DNA of 64,000 nucleotides, taken from positions 149,010,645 to 149,074,644 of the forward strand of contig NC_079147.1 of NCBI RefSeq assembly GCF_945859685.1, written 5' to 3'. Position numbers and translations under genes: made by a program. The notes under the pieces were generated by a model. It saw nothing but the letters and a program-made list of their open reading frames with translations. It ran no database searches and was not told where the DNA came from. Of this stretch, positions 56,090-64,000 are shown piece after piece (position 1 is the first letter of the stretch; each line of letters starts with the position of its first letter). This DNA comes from Eupeodes corollae. Taxonomy: Eukaryota; Arthropoda; Insecta; Diptera; Syrphidae.

Positions 56090-57550
56090 AAAAAATCAAT
56101 TAACTTTCCGCTTCTCAGAAAAGGTGGAGCTATAGTCTTGTATCTAATTGTCGTGGGCTTTTATTTTTAAAAACCTTCTACACCTGAGTTCTCCTAAACC
56201 GCCCTTCTACCTGGATCGATAACAACAGTATAGTCAATGAATACCAAGCTGCATATCGAAAAGATTATAGTACAATTGATCAGATTTTCAGCCAGAGAAA
56301 TAAACTTTATGCTTGATGCGTAGACTTAAAAGCTGCGTTCAAAAATATTAACAGAGAAGCTCTTATTTACAAACTTATTACATTGGGCATTTCGACGAAA
56401 AAAAGGTAAAATTACCAAACTACCAGGATGCAATTGCCGCCACCGTCTGGGATGGAAGCAGTACCTCTAATTTCTTTCGAACGAACAAAGGCGTTTAACA
56501 GGGTTGCGTTCTAAGCGCTCTGATTTTTGTCTTGTTTTTAAATGACCTCCATTCTTAACTTCCCATTGGCATGCATGTGAAAGGAATCGGTTTAAATGTT
56601 CTTTTTTATGCTGATGACATTGTAGTTTTGGCTGAGAGTCCCGCTTTACTTCAAACAATCATTAACAAGTTCAGCAGCTATAAACCAGAACGTTGAAGTT
56701 AATCTTGAGAAATCTGAAATCGTTATTTGTAGGAATAAAGGCCGAAGAGCTTCAAGTGAAAAATAGAATTATAAAGGTTAATAAGTAAAAATAACAAACC
56801 AGTGGTTTGAACATCTGAAAAAACACCAACATCAAAACATAGAATCAACGCAACCAGGTCCAAGTTCTTGAAAAATAAGTTAGTGTCCCTTTTAGCTAAG
56901 TTTAAAGTCCATGATTCAGTCGCCAGATCAATTATGTATTACTGCGCTCAAGTATGGGACTACAAAGAGTACATAATATAATGTGAAAAGCTTCAAAGAT
57001 TTTCCATCACGTTATACACATCGAAACCGGTCTTTCAAAAGCGTTTCTTACTACCCTTGAAATACATTTGAAATATTTGCGAAAAGTTTTCAGTCTACGA
57101 TGTTCTAGATTACCACACAAACTTTCTTATTTTTACTTACTTAACTTTTAAACTGTAAGAACAACAGTGGGAAGATTCTACCGAACGTGCTTTAAAATCG
57201 CAATTTCACTAAAAATATAGCAATCTTTCATACACAGAGGTTAGTAACTATTTTAATGTCTCAAATTCACGCGAAATGGTACGAATGATCTTAGGAACGA
57301 GGTGTGGATTACTTAACATGAATGCTAGAGCATTTCACCAGGACACAATATGTAATCTTGATGCAGCTGAGAACACCTACAACTTCCTCAGCATCTATCC
57401 TATTTTCAATTCATACCGGAGATTATTTCTAGGAGCTGAAACAATTAATCGCACCGAGTTTATTTTTTTCAAATATTGAATGGCAAATGTTATTTAAATC
57501 TATACAAATTCTTAAAATATGCTCATAAATATCGAAACTTAATTGTAAAA
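56090..57550 (+). pseudogene. Non-LTR ORF2 relic (RT to C-terminal finger)
   Basis: Forward frames: 'AAYRKDYSTIDQIF'-like start near 56250, 'NREALIYKLITLGIS', 'YQDAIAATVWDGSSTSNFF', 'GCVLSALIFVLFLNDLHS', 'LNVLFYADDIVVLAESPALL' (YADD box near 56607), then thumb pieces and 'CNLDAAENTYNFLSIYPIF' (57276-57479), 'LNGKCYLNLYKFLKYAHKYR'. The last block is the Cys/His C-terminus typical of this group. Ten or so breaks. The clade is unresolved. Confidence 0.78.
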
Positions 57551-57739
57551 ATATATATATTCAAAGTAAATTCAAGCTGAGCAAAAATATAAATAGTAAA
57601 ACTTTAACCTGACATCACACAACTTTAACACTAATTTTGAACACCAGCATAATCTTGTTTTTATAACCACATTTTTAAGAAAATAAAATGTATTTATCTA
57701 TCTATCGTACCTATTATCCTTTTGATAAAAAAGTTTTAT

Positions 57740-58176
57740 TTTTTTAGAAAGAAAAATTTAATGAAACGAAAAAAATCCAATCTGTATCTTCGTCTGTTAG
57801 AAACAAAAACTTTCAGGATATGCTACTAAAATTATTAAAAATCAGTTTTCGACTTAAAATCTCGTTAACAACAATAGATTTTGAAATAAAACTATTCATT
57901 TGCAAAATGTTTTTATTAATTTCAAGTTAATTTTTAAGAAAAATTCAACTGACAACTTCAAAAAAAAAACACAACACCTACCAAAACAACAAAAAACTGA
58001 TATTAATTGGTTTTCGACTAAAGTATTAGGGGAACAAAGAAAAATATTGACTTCAAATTATTTATCCCCCACAAAATATTGTTACGAGTATGAATATTTT
58101 TTTAAAGTTTTAAGAGAGACAAATCGACAGACGGAATGGAACGTTATCAGCGTGGGTTGCATCCCAGCCTCTTTAT
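57740..58176 (-). repeat. TR174 element, copy G (head and partial units)
   Basis: The head end reads 'gacaaatcgacagacgg', 'gttatcagcgtgggttgc', 'atcccagcctcttta' at 58110-58176. Diverged units follow toward lower coordinates ('cgactaaagtatta', 'ttgacttcaaatta'). No tail is found, so the left part is lost or fully decayed. Confidence 0.7.
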
Positions 58177-58739
58177 TGCATTTTGAATCTGCCGAAAAAA
58201 TAAACTGACAGCGAAATTAATTAAAAATATTGTTTTGTTTCCACCACATAAAAATCTATATGAATCTATATAAAAATCTATATGTACAATTGCAGATGAA
58301 TTTAAAGGAAAATTTAAATGGACCATGGGAATAAAAATGGTCCGAATTTGAAAAAGAAATTCCCCGTGAGTTCGTTGGGAACATTTAATAATCGTAGAAG
58401 AAGCTGTTAAGGCTTGCAGGATTAATGGAATGGTTGAAGTTCAATATTTATCCAATCTACGATATACTGCTGTTTTTATCCCATAAAAGTCATCGTCAGC
58501 CATATTTAAATTAATCGAAGCGGTTCATGCTTTGTATTTAAACCACTAGTGTCAAAAAATTCGAATTGGTGTCATTTTATAGAGTTCAAAACAGCTTAAA
58601 CATACTCTCTGTTTTATCGTTTAAAAATGGGTTCAATTTTTCTGTTAATAACATATACTGCAGAAACTAAATGAGAACGTATTTAAGAACTATGAATTGT
58701 CTTGAAATAATTGTATGTTTTAAAACACACTCAAATTTG
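58177..58739. other. Unassigned DNA
   Basis: No recognisable coding or repeat content beyond a local 'atctatat' duplication at 58252-58282. Confidence 0.45.
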
Positions 58740-59058
58740 ATAATATAAAAAAAAAAATCTAATTTTGTTGAGATAAGATAATTTTCTGGAGATATCCAAT
58801 CTGTATTTCTTACAAGAAATTAAAACTCTTGAAGAATGCTACTAAAGTTGATATAATTTATTATTCGGTTAAAAATCTCTTGAACAAGAGAAGCTCAATA
58901 TCATTTATAGCAAAAGATTTTTGTTAAAAATTAGTTTATTTTTTTTAGAAAAATCCAATTGTCAACTTTTTCACAAAATGCGAAACCAACAACAAATTCA
59001 TAAGAAATGGTTTGTAAAACTTCAAGCAATTTCGACAGACATCCCAGCTTCTTTTTAA
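58740..59058 (-). repeat. TR174 element, strongly decayed head copy
   Basis: Ends with 'tttcgacagacatcccagctt' at 59030-59050, a shortened version of the head core, preceded by unit-like words ('aaatccaattgtcaact', 'aatatcatttat'). Likely an old member. Confidence 0.5.
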
Positions 59059-59802
59059 ATTTTTGTATTTCAATAAATTTTTTAATACTGCAATACACTT
59101 TTCTATTAAAACTCTGTTTTTCGATGTGTGAGTAATATCAGGGATGAAGATGATGTTTAATGATTAATTACAGTTTATGTGCTGAATCTGAAAAGCAAGT
59201 TTGGGATTCAATTTTTATGATAGAAATTTATAGTGGCGGATTTGTCCAAAAAGGTCGTACCCGTGAAAAACGCGTTTAGTTGGCAAAGGCATCATAAGCT
59301 ATTGATACGGACACGAAAAAAATTGTAATAATGTTAAAAATTGATTGTTTATCTATTGTAACGGTATATTTTCTTACCTTATAATCTTCCTTGGTTTGCA
59401 AGTTTAAGAAAAAACTTAAAGAAGGAATTAGCAACTTTAGTTAAAGTTTCTTAGCATCGTTAATTTGAAACTCGAATAATTGTTTTGTTTTCAATAAACC
59501 CACTTGTCATTTAAGTAATTTCAAAAAGTTCCTCAATAATTTATGGAAGCTGGTTTTGTCGATATGTTTTTTATTTTTGGCTTGATTTTATTTTTCTTTT
59601 TTTTTGTAAACAAACTGTCAATAGTTTTTTTTTTGATTTATTTTACCGACAATATTTTTAAGTTTTGTAAGTTTTTTTCTTCAGTTTTTCAAAACTTTAT
59701 TTAATTGTAAAAAATAATATAACAATTGGTTTGAAGTTATGATGAATGTGATTTGGCCTAAGGTCGTCTACCAGATTGACATTTATTTTAAATTTTGCTT
59801 AA
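59059..59802. other. Unassigned, with a TR174-like scrap
   Basis: 'aaacaaactgtcaatag' and 'accgacaatatttttaag' at 59607-59660 resemble a single TR174 unit. The rest has no assignment. Confidence 0.4.
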
Positions 59803-59904
59803 TATTTATTTATTTATTTATGTATTATCTATAAGCAGTCTTACAGCGAACAAATAATGGTAAAAATAGATATTAATATATGTACATAACATTATTAAAA
59901 AGTA

Positions 59905-60573
59905 AATATAAATAAAAGACTAGCCTTAAAGGAATCTCTCGAAGAACTTAAATCAATTAATTGACAAACTTTATTGAACTGCTTTAAAGTCCTAGAAATA
60001 AAATTATTACCATCATAGCAGGTCCGATGGTATCGTACAAAAAACAATTGCCTTAAGCGAAGTAATCTTGATGGTGCATAGATTAGTATTAAGTTCTCAG
60101 TTCTTATGATAGTATAACACGTCCCTCACAAGCATTATATCATGAATGTTTCGTCTCGATTCCATTGATTTAATTCCTAGCAATAGGCATCTGGCTTTAT
60201 AATCGGGGACAAAACTCCATTTCGTTTTGAAAAATATGAATTTTGTGAAAAGCCTTTGGACTTTTTCGATGTGATTAGAAAAGGTCTTAAAGGTCGGATT
60301 CCATATAACATCTGAGTATTCAAGTATTGATCTGACAAGGGATGTATAAAGTGATAAAGCGTAGGGGTCACAAAAATCAACGCAATTCCTTTTATTAAAA
60401 CCAACAAGTGAATTCACTCTAATAACTATATGGTTAACATGACATTTAAAAGAAAAAGTCGAATCAAGAATTATACCAAGATCTTTGATATTTTCTACAC
60501 GGGAGAGTGTGTTAGACTCGATCAAGTATTTAAAGTCAATATAAGTATTTGATTTAAAAAAAAGAGATAACAT
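59905..60573 (-). pseudogene. CR1-like ORF2 thumb and C-terminus
   Basis: It reads 'NIKDLGIILDSTFSFKCHVN', 'RNCVDFCDPYALSLYTSLV', 'YSDVIWNPTFKTF' and 'IEKVQRLFTKFIFF' (60097-60573). After a frame shift it continues 'RTCYDGNNFISRTLKQFNKV' and a stop near 59905. It matches the 14266-14667 region in plan. Confidence 0.8.
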
Positions 60574-60669
60574 TAAATTTTTGTATATTTAACTTTAAAC
60601 TATTTGAATTACACCATTTATATCGGACTGAACACGATAGCAGTCATCAACACTTTTTATCTCAAGAAA

Positions 60670-60972
60670 TCATTTTAGATCATCGGCATATAGGAGACAC
60701 TGAGAGTGATTTATGGCTAACGTAATGTCATTGATAAAAATATTAAAAAGAAGAGGATACAAATGACTGCCCTGCGGGACACCAGAAGTACATTCTATAG
60801 ACCTCGATAGGAAGTTATCAATGACAACTTTTTGAGACCTTCCTATAAGGTATGACGAAATCCAACTGAGAAACTTAGAGTGGAAACCAAATATCTCAAG
60901 TAGCAGTGTGTGATGGATAACTGAATCAAAAGCTTTGCTAAAATCTGTGTATGCAGCATCTACCTGACTCAA
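60670..60972 (-). pseudogene. CR1-like RT palm
   Basis: It contains 'DAAYTDFSKAFDSVIHHTLL' (first catalytic Asp), 'CTSGVPQGSHLYPLLFNIFI' and 'HSQCLLYADDLK' (YADD). Frame breaks occur at both ends. Upstream, 'DFLTKKSISELQHGFTYIW' at 60990-61095 is RT block 3, directly joined to the linker by deletion. Confidence 0.85.
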
Positions 60973-61095
60973 TGCCTCAATAGAATGAAATGAATGTTTG
61001 TTGACAAAAATGCCATATTTGTAGTGGTGATTGCCCAGATATATGTAAATCCGTGTTGCAATTCAGATATGGATTTTTTCGTTAAAAATTCAATT

Positions 61096-62250
61096 TTATT
61101 TTTGAGTTGAGTATACTGATTGGAAGAAATTTGCAAGGAATTCGAGTATTAAAGTAATATTCGAAGCTTCGGTATTTCTGAAAGATATATTTTTAGGAAA
61201 TCCGGTAGATTTTCTTTTCGCATTTATAAAAGACCAAAAAGAGTTACTATTACACTTAATGTTATATTCAATATTTATAATATAACCACTATGAAGGAAC
61301 TTATTCAGAATAAAAAAATCTTTACGCAATTTAGCATAACCTAACTCGTTACTAGACTGTTTATATTTATGAAAAGCTATTCGTTTCGCATTTTTAAGGT
61401 TAGATAGATGCTTATTGTACCACGGGAGCATTGGTTGCTGATTTAATTTCGATTGGTGGGCCAGAGGTATGAATTTGGAAAAACTTTCAAAAATTATTGA
61501 CGAGAATCGAGTATACATTTGTTCAAGCGTTAAATTTAAAAATTCAATGTACCAATTAATAGTATTTAGGAAATTATTAAGCTCGATAAAGTTTTCCTTT
61601 TTAAAGTTAAAACAATTTGAAAGCTGAGTTATTGCACTAGAAAAAATATACATTTCAATTTCAATACATAATTCTTTCTGGTGAGTGGACTGATTTAAAA
61701 GTGAAAAAGGAACAGTTGAAACTTTACAATTCAATAAATCATTACAAATAAAAACAAGATCTAAAATTTTATCTAATGAATTAGAGATTCCATTAATTTG
61801 AATGAGATTTAAAGAGTAAAGAGAGTCAATCGCCAAAACTATGCATTATCAAATTCAGAACAAGTATTATTAATAAATTTAATGTTCATAACATGTTTTT
61901 CATATGTTTCGACACTACTATTTGGAGCAATATAACTAGTAATAAAGAATAAACAAACATTATGTGTAGTAAATAAATTAAAAGAAACACAAATTTGCTT
62001 AACATCCGAGTAAGGTAAAGTAACTTCTTTGCAATTAAGTGTTGACCGAACAGTTACCAATATTCCTCCTCCACGCTCATTTACCGTGATACATCTGTCG
62101 GGTCTGAAGACGTTGAATAGACGAGAGTCAAAGAGTTTAGAAGACGATATGCCGGGATGTAACCAGGTTTCGACAGTTATAATTACATCGTAGTCCAGAT
62201 GACTTGAGTTATTAAACAGTTTAGGTACCTTTGTACGAATGCCGCTAGCA
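61096..62250 (-). pseudogene. CR1-like endonuclease and linker
   Basis: The endonuclease reads 'DYDVIITVETWLHPGI' (catalytic Glu in ETW) and 'FRPDRCITVNERGGGILV' (62060-62220), 'LTTHNVCLFFITSYIAPNSS' (61839-62060), and after a one-base shift 'AIDSLYSLNLIQING' and 'DLVFICNDL' (61096-61836). The long linker follows ('MLPWYNKHLSNLKNAKRIAF', 'FWSFINAKRKSTGFPKN'), ending 'FLANFFQSVYSTQK'. Only a few breaks are present. Confidence 0.85.
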
Positions 62251-62329
62251 TTATAAAAGTATACGTTAAGCGAAGATTTATTGCATTTATTTGGTTGAAC
62301 ATCTTGACAAAGTGGCTTTGGAGTACATC

Positions 62330-62510
62330 TTGAGAGCCTCAGAGAGCCCTCAGTTCTTGTGAGTTTATTAGTTTGAACAAAAAGGGGCGAATTTTGACTC
62401 CATTAGGCCAAAAAGTATCAACATAGGTTTTCTTAGACCATTCGAAGGGAACGCCGATCTTGAAATTAATAAATTTCAGATTTTGATTCGTATCTTGTAG
62501 TTTTTTGGTT
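62330..62510 (-). pseudogene. ORF1 C-terminal end of the CR1-like element
   Basis: The minus strand reads 'LKFINFKIGVPFEWSKKTYV' and 'DTFWPNGVKIRPFLFKL'. Such a short segment with WP.GV and a basic end is usual at the end of jockey-superfamily ORF1. The rest of ORF1 is absent; another non-LTR scrap begins at 62516. Confidence 0.6.
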
Positions 62511-62515
62511 TTATA

Positions 62516-62720
62516 TTAAAAGTTGCTTTCAATTATTCTAGTCACCATTATTGCATAGGATACAAAACTTCTTAGCCTATTTTAAAATTCATAAAACTTC
62601 GTTTACATCCATGAAAGTCTTGCCTATGTATCTTTCTCGGAATTCTTTCAGAATAGAGCACTTTCCAATGAAATGGTAAAAATCTCCCTCTCCTTAAAAT
62701 TACAAAAGTCGCATAATAAA
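62516..62720 (-). pseudogene. Non-LTR C-terminal Cys/His scrap
   Basis: Minus text 'LCDFCNFKE', 'FYHFIGKCSILKEFRERYIG' and 'KTFMDVNEVL' parallels the forward segment at 57276-57479. It is all that remains of that element. Confidence 0.6.
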
Positions 62721-62849
62721 GTCAGTTGATGCCATTGTGAAATATTACTTGACGTTTGATAGCAACTTTGTTGTCATACAAAAATTCTTAAGGAAAATAA
62801 ACAATGTTTAAATAAGGCAATAAAATCTTAATGAAAAATTAACCAATCG

Positions 62850-63900
62850 AAAAACATGGATTCTTCACTTGAAATGTTCCATGATGTTCCACAAATCCTT
62901 GAAGGCGATATATCCATCCTTGTGAAAGACAAAAAACGCCACAACCGGGAACTCTTGACTTTAATACTCTAGATGTACTCATCCATGAGGCGATACTGCT
63001 TGATATTCTTGCAGTTAATGTGAAGTTCTATCATGTTCTCTATCCAAAAGAAAAATCAAGCTCTTCCAACGTCTTTGGCTTGTTAACATAGCCCAAACGA
63101 AAATAATCTAAAGATGTTAAATCACACGAAAGCGGTGGAAAATCTACCATTTTTTGAGATAACAAACTCATTAAACTAACTTTTCAATAAATTGATAGAA
63201 CAATGTGCTGAGTGGCTTATGGCACCGTACTGTTAAAACAGTATCGTTAATCATTTGACGATAACGTAGGCCATTCAAAAACCCGTATGACGATAGTTAT
63301 CGTCGACAAACAAATATGGCCTAATTACGGCTCCTGCATGCCACACCAATCAATTCAAGATGAAATTTTGATTAATGGGGCAATTGATAAATTTTACCTA
63401 AAACGCATATTTTGCTTATTGACGAACTGAGCCAAAAATAAGCTTCGTCACTGAAGATTATTTCTGTATGAAATTCATCATTTTGGCGCATAATCTCCAG
63501 AATCCAATCAGAGAACGTACGTGACTTCAAATTGTCATTGACTTCAATTCATGAGTCAGCTTGATCTTGAATGGGTGTAAGATATATGATCCTTACCTAA
63601 AATACACCATGATGTGGTTTGAGTGATGTTCTTTTTTTTCAGAAAGCCTTGCAATTGAGTATATATGGATCATTTGCTACGGTTGCCTAAACCGCAGTGA
63701 TATTTTCGATACATCAATCAACTCGTTGTTTTACTAATACGGCAACATCGCACAACTAATTTGTAATACTCAAATTTGTCCAATCAATTTGTTTCTACTT
63801 CTCTACTAAAGCGAGTAAGAATTAACGCCTCAAAGTTGCTGTCAGCCACTCCGAATATCGGTTGAATTTTTGTTTCGTTCGTGTACTTAACTATGATAAA
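62850..63900 (-). pseudogene. Mariner-type transposase relic
   Basis: Minus frames: 'PIFGVADSNFEAL' and 'DKFEYYK' (DNA-binding region), 'LKSRTFSDWILEIMRQN', 'IIFSDEAYFWLS' (first Asp), 'YLFVDDNYRHTGF', then 'CDLTSLDYFRLGYVNKPKTL' (third Asp). Frames change at least five times. It is related to, but diverged from, the 52 kb DD41D gene. Confidence 0.72.
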
Positions 63901-64000
63901 AATGTTTAGGTAACCTAATAAACTGACAATGACAGTTTGACGATAAGGGAATAGATGTGTCCACAAATCAAAGTCCAAGTCATAGTCCTTAAAGTTCTAT

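Larger units (their letters stand above)
59803..62510 (-). mobile_element. CR1/jockey-superfamily non-LTR retrotransposon, fairly complete
   Basis: Reverse strand. It runs from the end of a gag-like ORF1 (62330-62510) through endonuclease, linker, RT palm and C-terminal region to a 3' simple repeat of ATTT units at 59805-59823. It is the most complete member of this superfamily here. An internal deletion removes the RT fingers at about 61090. Confidence 0.88.

Overview
This window reads as AT-rich, repeat-choked insect DNA, most likely from a dipteran and probably heterochromatic or intergenic. I found no convincing host protein-coding gene, rRNA or tRNA gene. The evidence for an insect is the mix of transposon families: LOA-, jockey-, CR1-like and RTE-clade non-LTR retrotransposons, Ty3/gypsy pol fragments, DD34D and DD41D Tc1/mariner transposases, piggyBac, and a tRNA-derived SINE. 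The species cannot be fixed from sequence alone. Nearly every coding stretch is a broken transposon ORF with stops, frameshifts and deletions.

Layout. 1-3.2 kb: a tandem-repeat-bearing element (called TR174 here) split by a reverse-strand LOA-like retrotransposon. 3.2-6.2 kb: mostly featureless DNA with two perfect hairpins. 6.2-9.2 kb: a reverse-strand Ty3/gypsy pol remnant with a SINE nested inside it. 9.5-11.4 kb: a mariner fragment and TR174 copy B. 11.4-14.2 kb: unassigned, partly GC-richer DNA. 14.2-19 kb: a CR1-like element carrying a palindromic MITE, a gypsy integrase remnant, a non-LTR 3' end and a DD34D mariner. 19.8-23.3 kb: a jockey-like element and TR174 copy C bracketed by an approx. 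280 bp repeat. 23-29 kb: long unassigned stretches with two SINEs. 29.5-35.3 kb: a jockey fragment interrupted by a second LOA-like element with an internal inversion, then a Tc1-like transposase N-terminus and a piggyBac relic. 36-40 kb: DD41D-like mariner relics, a SINE and TR174 copy D. 42-47 kb: two RTE-clade fragments bracketing a forward LOA-like copy. 47-52 kb: TR174 copies E and F. 52-56 kb: a nearly intact DD41D transposase, a Tc1-like element with unusually long inverted repeats, a SINE and a further mariner relic. 56-64 kb: non-LTR and mariner relics, plus decayed TR174 pieces.

The most interesting system is TR174. It is a family of at least six dispersed copies with a conserved head (core GGCTGGGATGCGACC), an array of approx. 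174 bp tandem units (about 4 in copies B and C, 7 in copies D and E), and a conserved 500-600 bp tail ending in a short palindrome. The 11 bp word TAACTTCCCAT lies near both ends in inverted orientation. No transposase is encoded, so it behaves like a non-autonomous mobile element that carries a nucleosome-length satellite array. I do not recognise it.
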